From Kribbella sp. VKM Ac-2568 (GTDB taxonomy: Bacteria; Actinomycetota; Actinomycetes; Propionibacteriales; Kribbellaceae): DNA of 64,000 nt. The translations under genes and the position numbers were made by a program. The stretch is taken from positions 682,001 to 746,000 of the forward strand of contig NZ_SLVF01000001.1 of NCBI RefSeq assembly GCF_004345365.1, in the 5' to 3' direction. The notes beneath the pieces were generated by a model that made no database searches, had not been told where the DNA came from, and saw only the letters and a program-made list of their open reading frames with translations. Shown here piece by piece: positions 8,478-16,119 of the stretch (position 1 is its first letter; every line of letters starts with the position of its first letter).

Positions 8478-8550
8478 GCCCCTTTAGCTCAGTCGGCAGA
8501 GCGTCTCCATGGTAAGGAGAAGGTCTACGGTTCGATTCCGTAAAGGGGCT
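8478..8550 (+). tRNA. tRNA-Thr (anticodon GGT)
   Basis: A full cloverleaf of 73 nt: acceptor GCCCCTT/AAGGGGC, D arm GCTC..GAGC, anticodon stem TCTCC/GGAGA with loop ATGGTAA giving anticodon GGT, and T arm TACGG-TTCGATT-CCGTA. The discriminator is T, and CCA is not encoded. It is followed 50 bp later by tRNA-Met and then rpmG. Confidence 0.95.
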
Positions 8551-8600
8551 CTGAGAAACGCTGCACCACCCGGTCCGCCAGGTGGGGTGACGGACTCTCT

Positions 8601-8674
8601 GGCGGGGTAGCTCAGGTGGTTAGAGCACACGGCTCATAATCGTGGTGTCGCGGGTTCGACTCCCGCCCCCGCTA
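8601..8674 (+). tRNA. tRNA-Met (anticodon CAT, elongator type)
   Basis: A 74-nt cloverleaf with acceptor GGCGGGG/CCCCGCT (terminal G-T pair), anticodon stem CACGG/TCGTG with loop CTCATAA giving CAT, and T arm GCGGG-TTCGACT-CCCGC. It lacks the three G-C pairs next to the anticodon loop expected of an initiator, so it is the elongator. CCA is not encoded. It lies 66 bp upstream of rpmG. Confidence 0.94.
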
Positions 8675-8740
8675 CCCACCACCATGTATTTCGAGAGCGC
8701 GATCACCCAAGTTGCGCGCTCCTGACAAGAAGAGGCAGTA

Positions 8741-8908
8741 GTGGCCAAGGCAAGCGACGTCCGCCCGAAGATCACGCTGGCGTGCACGGTATGCAAGGAG
8801 CGCAACTACATCACCAAGAAGAACCGGCGTAACGACCCGGATCGTCTTGAGCTGAAGAAGTACTGCGCCCGTTGCAACGACCACACCGACCACCGCGAGA
8901 CCCGCTGA
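8741..8908 (+). CDS. rpmG: 50S ribosomal protein L33, zinc-ribbon form
   Basis: This small gene uses GTG 8741 and encodes 55 residues, the standard L33 length. Two CxxC pairs, Cys15/Cys18 and Cys42/Cys45, make it the zinc-binding (C+) form, and [18 protein letters not shown] is diagnostic for L33. The order tRNA-Thr, tRNA-Met, rpmG, two MaoC genes, murB is the usual actinobacterial arrangement. An AAGAGGCAG stretch upstream serves as ribosome-binding site. A strong hairpin terminator follows 19 bp after the stop codon. Confidence 0.95.
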   Translation: MAKASDVRPKITLACTVCKERNYITKKNRRNDPDRLELKKYCARCNDHTDHRETR

Positions 8909-8927
8909 CCTCAGCAGTCTTCCGGGA

Positions 8928-8957
8928 GGGCCGCTTCGAAACCCGAAGCGGCCCTTT
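8928..8957 (+). terminator. rho-independent terminator after rpmG
   Basis: An 11-bp perfect stem, GGGCCGCTTCG (8928-8938) / CGAAGCGGCCC (8944-8954), with a 5-nt loop, followed by TTT. Confidence 0.85.
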
Positions 8958-8975
8958 CGCTGTGCCCTGAGGTCC

Positions 8976-9026
8976 CTTACGTCCGAAGAAGTGGAGTAAA
9001 CCTCCCTCCACTTCTTCGGACGTAAG
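8976..9026. repeat. Perfect 21-bp inverted repeat with 9-nt loop
   Basis: The arms 8976-8996 and 9006-9026 are exact reverse complements around the loop 8997-9005. No T-run follows on either strand and no coding frame covers it. It sits about 20 bp after the rpmG terminator. It may be a second terminator or a small mobile palindrome remnant. Confidence 0.8.
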
Positions 9027-9226
9027 AGGATCAGACGGTGAGGATGGGTTTGCCGCCTTCGTAGGCGGTGAGGCGGTCGGCTCGCGGGGTCAGGCAGCAG
9101 GAGACGCAGACCGTGCCGCTCGCGGGTTGCCGCGCAGAACGCCATGGCCTTCCCGCGATCCCCCAGGTGTTCAGCTGAGTGGGTGGCGGCACTAGCCGTC
9201 ATAGTCTGCCAGTAGGGTTACTGGAT
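9027..9226. other. Short gap with a possible gene remnant on the minus strand
   Basis: No intact gene is visible. On the minus strand a frame of about 45 codons ends at a stop just before the 21-bp palindrome (near 9032) with a plausible C-terminus, TAYEGGKPILTV. It has no start and no homology I recognise, and it may be the tail of a lost gene. At the right end TAGGGT (9213-9218) is a possible -10 for a leaderless hadA message starting at ATG 9227. Confidence 0.3.
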
Positions 9227-9649
9227 ATGACGATCGACGCCACGATGGTCGGCCGGAGCTATGCGGCCGCCGAGTCCTACCAGGTCGGCCGGGAGAAGAT
9301 CCGGGAGTTCGCCGACGCGATCGGGGACGCCAACCCGGCGTACCGGGGTGATGACGCGATCGCGCCGCCCACCTTCGCCTTCATGGTCGCCAACCCGGCG
9401 CTGTTGCGGTTGCTCGCCGACGACGAGCTCGGGCTGCGGCTGGACCGGATCGTGCACGGCGCGCAGAAGTTCAGCTACACCCGCCCGATCAAGGCCGGCG
9501 ACGACATCGCCGCGACAGCTACCATCACCACCGTGCGCAAGGCCGGTGACGTCGAGGTGATCATGTACGAGACCGCGCTGACCACCGTCGACGGCGACCC
9601 GATCGCCACCTCCACGTCGACCATCTCGCACAACCGGGCGGACTCGTGA
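9227..9649 (+). CDS. hadA: MaoC-type (3R)-hydroxyacyl-thioester dehydratase, HadA-like subunit
   Basis: The 140-residue protein is the N-terminal-type MaoC subunit: VGRSYAAAESYQVGREKIREFADAIGD, then PPTFAFMV and HGAQKFSYTRPIKAGD. This subunit lacks the catalytic Asp-His pair and pairs with the next gene product, as HadA pairs with HadB in mycobacterial FAS-II. Fatty-acid or polyketide dehydration is the known family role; the chain substrate here is unknown and mycolic acids are not implied. ATG 9227 has no ribosome-binding site and is probably leaderless. The 3' end overlaps hadB by 4 bp. Confidence 0.85.
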   Translation: MTIDATMVGRSYAAAESYQVGREKIREFADAIGDANPAYRGDDAIAPPTFAFMVANPALLRLLADDELGLRLDRIVHGAQKFSYTRPIKAGDDIAATATITTVRKAGDVEVIMYETALTTVDGDPIATSTSTISHNRADS

Positions 9650-10053
9650 GCAGCGTCGAGGTCGGCACCGAGCTGCCGCCGCTGACCGTCACCCTGCGCC
9701 GCGAGGACCTGGTCCGGTACGCCGGCGCCAGCGGCGACTTCAACCCGATCCACTGGAACGACCGGATGGCCACGTCCCTCGGGCTGCCCGGCGTGATCGC
9801 GCACGGCATGCTCACGATGGCGTCGGCGGCCCGGGTGGTGACGGACTGGCTGGACGATCCCGCCGACCTGCTCGAGTACGGCGTACGGTTCACCAAGCCG
9901 GTGATCGTTCCGGACGACGACAAGGGCGCGACGATCACCTTCTCGGCCAAGGTGGACAAGGTCGCCGACGGCACCGCGGAGATCGACATCACCGCGCTCG
10001 CCGGCGAGGAGAAGGTCCTCGGCCGGGCCAGGGCGGTCGTGCGCGTCTCGTGA
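9646..10053 (+). CDS. hadB: MaoC-type (3R)-hydroxyacyl-thioester dehydratase, catalytic HadB-like subunit
   Basis: This is a 135-residue hot-dog-fold protein with the hydratase 2 motif YAGASGDFNPIHWNDRMA, containing the catalytic Asp and His, followed by GVIAHGMLTMASAARVV. It is the active partner of the preceding subunit. The GTG start at 9646 overlaps the hadA stop codon and its own end overlaps murB by 4 bp, so hadA-hadB-murB are translationally coupled. Confidence 0.9.
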   Translation: MSSVEVGTELPPLTVTLRREDLVRYAGASGDFNPIHWNDRMATSLGLPGVIAHGMLTMASAARVVTDWLDDPADLLEYGVRFTKPVIVPDDDKGATITFSAKVDKVADGTAEIDITALAGEEKVLGRARAVVRVS

Positions 10054-11123
10054 GTACTCCGCAGCCCCCGGCGGCACCGGCCGGCGACACCGCCACCGTC
10101 TCCTCCGACGTCCGGCTGGCGGACTTCACCACCCTCCGGATCGGCGGCCCCGCGGACCGGCTGGTCGAGGTGACCACCGAACCGGACCTGATCGACGCGA
10201 TCCGCGAAGCGGATGCGGCGGCCCAGCCGGTGCTGCTGCTGTCCGGCGGGAGCAACGTGGTGATCGGTGATGAGGGTTTCCGCGGCACGGTGATCAAGAT
10301 CGCCACCCGCGGGATCCGGGTCGACGCGGACGCGTGTTCCGGCGCGATGATCCACGTCGCCGCCGGCGAGGACTGGGACGTCGTCGTGCAGCGGGCGATC
10401 GCCGAGGAGTGGGTCGGCCTGGAGTCGATGTCCGGGATCCCCGGGCTGACCGGGTCGACGCCGGTGCAGAACGTGGGCGCCTATGGACACGAGGTGGCGG
10501 AGACGATCGCCTCCGTGCGGGTCTGGGACCGGATCGACAACGCCGTCCGGACGATCTTCGCCGCCGACTGCGGATTCACCTACCGGAACTCACGGTTCAA
10601 GGCCGACCCCTCGCGGTACGCCGTGCTGGAGGTTGCCTTCCAGCTTCCGCTCGGCGACCTGTCCGCACCGATCGGGTACGCCGAACTGGCCCGGGTGCTG
10701 GGCGTCGAGCCGGGCTCGCGAGCGCCGATGACCGAAGTACGGGAAGCCGTGCTCGGGTTGCGCCGCAGCAAGGGCATGGTGCTGGACGAGGCGGACCACG
10801 ACACCTGGAGCGCCGGGTCCTTCTTCACGAACCCCCTGCTCGACACAGCGGCCGAAGTACCGGCGGGTGCGCTGCAGTGGCCCCAGCCGGACGGCCGCGT
10901 GAAGACCAGCGCGGCTTGGCTGATCGAGCACGCCGGCGTCGCCAAGGGCTACGCGATCGGCAACGCCGCCGTCTCCTCCAAGCACACCCTCGCCCTCACC
11001 AACCGCGGCAACGCCACCGCCAAGGAACTCCTGGCCCTGGCCACCCACGTCCGCACCCAGGTCCACCAGGCCTTCAACATCACCCTCATCAACGAACCAG
11101 TCCTGGTGAACTGCAGCCTCTAG
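10050..11123 (+). CDS. murB: UDP-N-acetylmuramate dehydrogenase
   Basis: The 357-residue flavoenzyme reduces UDP-GlcNAc-enolpyruvate to UDP-MurNAc in peptidoglycan synthesis. Visible signatures are FTTLRIGGPADRLVEVTTE, the FAD-binding LLSGGSNVVIGDEGF, GIPGLTGSTPVQNVGAYGHE, and AGSFFTNPLL with the proton-donating serine; the C-terminal AAWLIEHAGVAKGYAIG and VSSKHTLALTNRG are typical. GTG 10050 overlaps hadB. The hadAB-murB order matches other actinobacteria, but here a large foreign block starts right after it. Confidence 0.95.
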   Translation: MSTPQPPAAPAGDTATVSSDVRLADFTTLRIGGPADRLVEVTTEPDLIDAIREADAAAQPVLLLSGGSNVVIGDEGFRGTVIKIATRGIRVDADACSGAMIHVAAGEDWDVVVQRAIAEEWVGLESMSGIPGLTGSTPVQNVGAYGHEVAETIASVRVWDRIDNAVRTIFAADCGFTYRNSRFKADPSRYAVLEVAFQLPLGDLSAPIGYAELARVLGVEPGSRAPMTEVREAVLGLRRSKGMVLDEADHDTWSAGSFFTNPLLDTAAEVPAGALQWPQPDGRVKTSAAWLIEHAGVAKGYAIGNAAVSSKHTLALTNRGNATAKELLALATHVRTQVHQAFNITLINEPVLVNCSL

Positions 11124-11209
11124 CAGCACTCGGCCAGGGCGTTGGTGTCTGCTCGGCCGAGCGCCTGTGGTGGGGTCCGCACACCATGCCGGCACCTTGA
11201 ACAAGAGGT

Positions 11210-11287
11210 GGGGACCTCGGACAGGAAATGGGGACCTCGGACAGGAAATGGGGACCGCGGGACAAGAAATAACGTGTCCGAGGTCCC
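11210..11287. repeat. Tandem 20-bp repeats forming a hairpin with a downstream inverted copy
   Basis: Units begin at 11210, 11230 and 11250 (the first two identical, the third degenerate at 21 bp). GGGACCTCGGACA in the units (11211-11223 and 11231-11243) is exactly complementary to TGTCCGAGGTCCC at 11275-11287. The same family recurs at 43087-43160. The repeats lie in the 458-bp gap after murB, which otherwise holds only the promoter at 11491-11541; I see no gene in it. Confidence 0.8.
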
Positions 11288-11490
11288 GTTTCGGTGTCCC
11301 CACCCTCCACAACCATCGCTGCCACTGCGCGGCCGGGAGCGTCACCCAAGGGCTGTCCGAGTGCAGCTATGCGTACCGAGTGACAGGAAGTACCGCCTGT
11401 ACTTCGGTACGCCGTGCGCGTGGTGCGGTGGGGCGTTGGCGGGACGAGGGGGTACCTCCTGTCGATCGGTACGGCGATGATCTCGCGTGA

Positions 11491-11541
11491 AAAAGATTTG
11501 CACAAGGGGTTGTTGAGCTGGGCTCATCTGGTTAATCTTTT
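11491..11541 (+). promoter_or_regulatory. Promoter and operator of the sugar-importer operon
   Basis: TTGTTG (11510-11515) and TAATCT (11533-11538) are separated by 17 bp. Two palindromes overlap: AAAAGATT (11491-11498) / AATCTTTT (11534-11541), and TGAGC (11514-11518) / GCTCA (11522-11526) in the spacer. Either could be the site for the RpiR regulator encoded in the operon. Confidence 0.5.
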
Positions 11542-11581
11542 GCTCGCTGGGCGGGGGTGAGGCGGGTGAGAGGAGAAAGTT

Positions 11582-12892
11582 GTGCGAGGAGATTTGTCGC
11601 GAAGGCGGTTCCTTGCCGGGGTGGGGGCGGTGGGCGCGAGCGCTCTGGTGGCGGGGTGTTCGGGGAGTGGTGGTGGGGGTGGTTCTGATGTTCTGCAGGT
11701 CTGGGGTGGGGTGCCGGCGGCGTCCGGGCCGGGGAAAGTGGTCGAGGCTTTCCAGCGGAAGTTTCCGCAGTACAAGGTGAACTACACGCGGTTCGTGAAC
11801 GATGATCGCGGCAACCTGAAGCTGGACACCGCGCTGCAGGGTGGGCTCGACATCGACGTGTACTTCACCTACGCGTCCGCGTCGCTGGCGCTGCGGGCCG
11901 GATCGGGACTGGCGGCCGATCTGACCGATCGGGTGAAGGGCGATCCCGACCTCGCGTTGTTCCTCGACACCGAGCAGCCGCGCGCGTTCCTCGACCAAGG
12001 CCGGGTCAAGGCGCTGGCCACCGCTCGCGAGCCGTACTTCGTGCTGTTCAACGAGAAACTCCGCGAGCAGGCGGGCGTCGAGTTGCCGCACCAGTGGACG
12101 GTCGACGAGTACCGCGCCACCGCGAAGAAGCTGACCTCGGGCAGCACCGTCGGCGCCTACACGATCCCCGATATCGCCCGCATCTCCCTGGGCCCCAACT
12201 ACTGGTACTCCGACGACAACGGCCGGTCGAACTTCGACAACCCGATCTTCGAGCAGGCCCTGGCGACCGGACGCGCGATGATCGACGAGGGCAGCGCGTT
12301 CCCCTGGAGCGAAGTACTGGCAAGGCATCTCGACGCCTACCAGCAGAACTCGTTCCTGAAGGCCGAGTTCAACCTCTGGTCGACGGCGCCGTTCAACCTG
12401 CGCTACCTGTACGACGCGAAGAAGTACCCGCACGACTTCAAGGTGTCCTTCGCGCCACCGCCGACAGTGCCCGGGGGTGGCGACTGGAACGGCGGCAGCT
12501 ACAACAACTTCGTCATGATGAACCCGAAGTCCACCAAGACCGAGGCGGCCTGGCAGTTCATCAAGTTCTGGCTGACCGAGGGATCGGCGCCGATGCTTGC
12601 CGGTGGCAAGATCCCGACGCTCGGCAACGTCACGAACGACCAGTTGAGGGCCGGCATGCTCGGCAAGGAGCCGGACAAGTACTTCGACCTCGACTCCTTC
12701 CAGCGGGTCGTGCTCGACGCCGAACCGAAGCTCGCCACCGACACCAAGCTGGCCGGGTTCCCCGAGATCAACCTCGCCTACGGCCAGCAGCGCGATCTGT
12801 GCTGGCTGGGCGAGAAGTCGCCGGGCCCGGCGATCCGTGAGGTCTACCGGCTGGCCAACGCCGCCATCGCCCGTAATGAGGGGAGTGCCTGA
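11582..12892 (+). CDS. ABC transporter sugar-binding lipoprotein (Tat-exported)
   Basis: The 436-residue protein starts at GTG 11582 behind GAGAGGAGAAAG. Its signal peptide has a twin-arginine motif SRRRFLAG and a lipobox LVAGC (Cys at about residue 24), so it should be exported folded and lipid-anchored. The mature part is an extracellular solute-binding protein of family 1 (QVWGGVPAASGPGKVVEAFQ, then MNPKSTKTEAAWQFIKFW). It is the first gene of the importer operon and overlaps the next by one base. A sugar ligand is inferred from family and from the RpiR regulator. Confidence 0.88.
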   Translation: MRGDLSRRRFLAGVGAVGASALVAGCSGSGGGGGSDVLQVWGGVPAASGPGKVVEAFQRKFPQYKVNYTRFVNDDRGNLKLDTALQGGLDIDVYFTYASASLALRAGSGLAADLTDRVKGDPDLALFLDTEQPRAFLDQGRVKALATAREPYFVLFNEKLREQAGVELPHQWTVDEYRATAKKLTSGSTVGAYTIPDIARISLGPNYWYSDDNGRSNFDNPIFEQALATGRAMIDEGSAFPWSEVLARHLDAYQQNSFLKAEFNLWSTAPFNLRYLYDAKKYPHDFKVSFAPPPTVPGGGDWNGGSYNNFVMMNPKSTKTEAAWQFIKFWLTEGSAPMLAGGKIPTLGNVTNDQLRAGMLGKEPDKYFDLDSFQRVVLDAEPKLATDTKLAGFPEINLAYGQQRDLCWLGEKSPGPAIREVYRLANAAIARNEGSA

Positions 12893-13839
12893 TGACTGTC
12901 GCGGCTCCGTCCGCTCCGGTGCAGACAGCCACCGGACAACCACCGGCAGAACAGCCCGGCCGCGGGATCAAACCCAGCGGCTGGACCGGCCTGGCCTTCA
13001 TCGCGCCGAACCTGCTCGGCGTCATCGCCTTCACCCTGATCCCGTTGATCAGCGTGATCGCGCTCGCCTTCACCGACTGGAACCTGGTGTCCGGCCTCGG
13101 CGGGATCGAGTTCAACGGGCTGGACAACTTCATCGCGATCGCCCGCGACCCCGGCTTCTGGAACGCGGTCGGCCTGACTCTCCTGTACGTCGGGGTGAGC
13201 GTCCCGCTGACCGTCGTCCTCGGGCTGGCGCTCGGGACCGCCCTGAACCGCCCGCTGCCAGGCCGCGGCGTACTGCGGGCGATCTTCTTCCTCCCGTACA
13301 TCGTCAACACGGTCGCGATCGGCATGACGTGGCTGATGCTGATGAACCCGAAGTCGGGCCTGGTCAACCAGACGCTCGACATCTTCGGCATCTCGCCCGG
13401 CTGGTTCGCTTCGTCGCACTGGGCGTTGCCGGCGCTGATCGTGATGGCGGTCTGGGGTGGCGTCGGCTACTGCTCGCTGATCTACCTGTCCGCGTTGCAG
13501 GACGCGCCCGGCCAACTCTACGAGGCGGCTGACATCGACGGCGCCGGGAGCTGGATGAAGTTCCGCGCGATCACCTGGCCATCGTTGCTCCCGACAACCA
13601 TCTTCCTGGCGGTGACGCTGATCATCGGCGCCTCCCAGGGCTTCGGGCTGATCGCGCTGATCACCTCCGGTGGTCCGGGCGACTCCACCACCACCATCTC
13701 GTACTACATGTACCAGACGGGCTTCCAGTTCTACCGGTTCGGCTACGCGTCGGCGATCGGCCTGGTGACGTTCCTCGGCGTACTCGTGCTGACCTTGGTG
13801 ACGTGGCGGGCCCAGCGAGGGAGGGCTCTTCATGACTAA
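12892..13839 (+). CDS. ABC sugar transporter permease (MalF/UgpA type)
   Basis: This 315-residue inner-membrane protein has a proline-rich cytoplasmic N-terminus, six hydrophobic segments, and the permease EAA loop (YEAADIDGAGSWMKFRAITWPSL, about residues 210-232) that docks to the ATPase. The ATG at 12892 overlaps the stop codon of the binding-protein gene. The partner permease follows with an 8-bp overlap. Confidence 0.9.
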   Translation: MTVAAPSAPVQTATGQPPAEQPGRGIKPSGWTGLAFIAPNLLGVIAFTLIPLISVIALAFTDWNLVSGLGGIEFNGLDNFIAIARDPGFWNAVGLTLLYVGVSVPLTVVLGLALGTALNRPLPGRGVLRAIFFLPYIVNTVAIGMTWLMLMNPKSGLVNQTLDIFGISPGWFASSHWALPALIVMAVWGGVGYCSLIYLSALQDAPGQLYEAADIDGAGSWMKFRAITWPSLLPTTIFLAVTLIIGASQGFGLIALITSGGPGDSTTTISYYMYQTGFQFYRFGYASAIGLVTFLGVLVLTLVTWRAQRGRALHD

Positions 13840-14677
13840 GACGCCGAGGCAGCAGCAGGCGGCCAGGGCCAAGTGGTACTGGGGGATCCCGTTGTGGATC
13901 CTCGGGCTGGCCTTCCTCGCGCCGTTCGCCTGGATGCTGTCGACCTCGCTGAAGCAGGACGTCGACGCCTTCCAGGTCCCGATGCAATGGATCCCGGATC
14001 CGGCGCAGTGGGAGAACTTCAAGACCGTGCTGGTCGGCCCGGACTCCGTACTGCCGGCCTTCGGCCGCTCGGCGCTGGTTGCCCTACTCCGAGTGGCAGG
14101 GGAGCTGATCACCGCGACGATGGCCGGCTATGCGTTCGCCCGGATGTCGTTCCGCGGCCGGGACAAGCTCTTCCTGCTGTACCTCGCGACCGCGATCATC
14201 CCGGCCCAGTTGCTGCTCGTACCGCGTTTCATCTACTTCCAGAAGCTCGGCCTGTACGACACGCTGTGGGCGCTGATCCTGCCCGGCATGTTCACCGTGC
14301 TCGGCACCTTCCTGATGCGCCAGTTCTTCGTCAGCCAGCCGGGCGAGTTCGCCGAGGCGGCCCGGATGGACGGCGCGAGCGAGTGGCAGATCTTCTCCCG
14401 GATCTACCTGCCGCAGGCGGCGCCGGTGATCAGCGCGCTCGGCATCCTCGCCTTCGTCTGGTCCTGGAACGACTACGAGACGCCGCTGGTGCTGATCAGC
14501 AGCCCCGAGCAGTACACCTTGCCGCTCAGCCTGACCAACTTCGTCGACGAGCAGGGCTCGATCGCGCCCGGTCTGACGATGGCCGCCTCGGTGGTCTCGA
14601 TCGTGCCGGTGCTGATCGTCTTCGTCGTCCTGCAACGCCGCTTCATCGCCGCCATGACCCATACCGGCATCAAGTGA
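13832..14677 (+). CDS. ABC sugar transporter permease (MalG/UgpE type)
   Basis: The 281-residue second permease has six membrane segments and its own EAA loop (FAEAARMDGASEWQIFSRIYLPQ, about residues 172-194). A GGGAGGG ribosome-binding site precedes ATG 13832. No ATPase gene is present in the operon, so it probably uses a shared MsiK-type ATPase encoded elsewhere, as is common in actinobacterial sugar importers. A 15-bp tandem duplication surrounds its stop codon (14668-14695). Confidence 0.9.
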   Translation: MTKTPRQQQAARAKWYWGIPLWILGLAFLAPFAWMLSTSLKQDVDAFQVPMQWIPDPAQWENFKTVLVGPDSVLPAFGRSALVALLRVAGELITATMAGYAFARMSFRGRDKLFLLYLATAIIPAQLLLVPRFIYFQKLGLYDTLWALILPGMFTVLGTFLMRQFFVSQPGEFAEAARMDGASEWQIFSRIYLPQAAPVISALGILAFVWSWNDYETPLVLISSPEQYTLPLSLTNFVDEQGSIAPGLTMAASVVSIVPVLIVFVVLQRRFIAAMTHTGIK

Positions 14678-14735
14678 CCCGACATCAAGTGACCCCGGCT
14701 TCGCCAACGAGCCGGCGTCGAGTGAAGGAGCTTTC

Positions 14736-16109
14736 TTGAACGTCTCAGGTGTCTTCCCGGACCTCGCCCAGATCGGGGACTTCGGTCCACCGCGCAGCGA
14801 GCTCGGTGTCGGCTCGCTGATGCCCTGGAACGGCCTGCTCTACGTGCAGAACTACAACTCGCACAAGGCCGCGAGCGGTGGCGGGGTGAGCCTGCGCCGG
14901 ATCGCTCCCGACTTCTCGATGGAGATCGTCGCGGAGACCCTCGGCGTGGACGGCACCTACACCAACCGGTTCGTGCACTTCCCGACGTCGAAGCTGGTGA
15001 TCGGCCCGCACGTGATCGACGAGGACCACAAGATCACCACGATCCCCGAGCTCCAGCCGCTGCGGGTCTGCGGGACGGCCCGGCATCTCACCAAGCCGGA
15101 CACCCACGTCTACGTGCTCGCGATGGAGGGCGAGCTGTTCGAGCTGGACCTGACCACCTACGAGTGCGTCCAGCTCTTCGACCTGAACGAGGTGCTCGGC
15201 ACCGAAGGGGAGATGAAGGTCCACTACAAGGACTGCTACTCCAGCTTCGGCCGGCTCGTCGTCTGCTCCAACGAGTACGACGAGCAGGACTGGGCGGGCC
15301 ACCGCTCGCAGGGCCGCCTCGCGGAGTACGACGGTCAGCAGTGGCGGGTGATCGCCGAGAAGCCGTTCACCGGCATCGGCGGCCGCCACGAGTTCGGCGG
15401 CACCATCTTCGCCACCGGGTGGGACCAGGCCTCGGCCATCCTCGAGGTGTTCACCGAGTCCGACCAGAAGTGGACCCGATACCGGCTGCCGAAGGCGTCG
15501 CACTGCTTCGATCACAAGTGGCAGACCGAGTGGCCGCGGATCCGCGAGGTCGAGCACGAGCGCCTGCTGATGGATCACCACGGCATGTTCTACGAGCTGT
15601 CGCCCTGGGCGTACGGCGGCAGGATCTGGGGAGTGCGGCCGATCTCGACGCATCTCTGGGTGCTCGGCGACTTCTGCTCCTGGCGCGGCATGCTCGTCGC
15701 CGGCGCCGACAACGCCTCCCCGAGTCACGGGCTCAACCCGACGACCGCGGAGCCGCAGTCCGGCCTGTGGTTCGGCAAGACCGACGACCTGTGGAACTTC
15801 GGCAAGCCGGCCGGTTGGGGTGGTCCCTGGTGGGAGTCCCCGGTCACCGCGGGGGAGCCGTCCGACCCGTACCTGATGACCGGCTTCGACAACAAGTGCC
15901 TGCACCTGGAGAACCTCGGCGACCAGCCGATGACCGTGACGGTCGAGATCGACTTCCACGGTCACGGCCGGTTCGGCGCCACCGAGGCGATCACGGTCGA
16001 GCCCGGCAAGATCCACACCCACGTCTTCCCGCCCGGGTTCAGCGCGCACTGGGTGCGGCTGGTCAGCGATGCCGACGGAGTTGCGAGTGCCCAGTTCATC
16101 TATACGTGA
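14736..16109 (+). CDS. Conserved hypothetical protein, propeller-like, in importer operon
   Basis: I do not recognise a named family. The 457-residue protein has no signal peptide or membrane segment, so it is probably cytoplasmic. It contains many short beta-rich repeats ending in W or Y motifs (MPWNGLLYVQNYNSHK, GGRHEFGGTIFATGWDQ, HHGMFYELSPWAYGGRIWG), suggesting a beta-propeller followed by a C-terminal beta-sandwich (QPMTVTVEIDFHGHGRF). The start is TTG 14736, five bases after GAAGGAG. Its place between the permeases and the regulator suggests a role on the imported compound, perhaps as a lyase or hydrolase; that is a guess. Confidence 0.7.
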   Translation: MNVSGVFPDLAQIGDFGPPRSELGVGSLMPWNGLLYVQNYNSHKAASGGGVSLRRIAPDFSMEIVAETLGVDGTYTNRFVHFPTSKLVIGPHVIDEDHKITTIPELQPLRVCGTARHLTKPDTHVYVLAMEGELFELDLTTYECVQLFDLNEVLGTEGEMKVHYKDCYSSFGRLVVCSNEYDEQDWAGHRSQGRLAEYDGQQWRVIAEKPFTGIGGRHEFGGTIFATGWDQASAILEVFTESDQKWTRYRLPKASHCFDHKWQTEWPRIREVEHERLLMDHHGMFYELSPWAYGGRIWGVRPISTHLWVLGDFCSWRGMLVAGADNASPSHGLNPTTAEPQSGLWFGKTDDLWNFGKPAGWGGPWWESPVTAGEPSDPYLMTGFDNKCLHLENLGDQPMTVTVEIDFHGHGRFGATEAITVEPGKIHTHVFPPGFSAHWVRLVSDADGVASAQFIYT

Positions 16110-16119
16110 TGATCGCGGG

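Noticed and set aside
9227..10053. Mycolic acid biosynthesis inferred from hadA-hadB
   Set aside because: MaoC pairs at this locus occur in many actinobacteria without mycolates, and no other mycolate genes are in the window.
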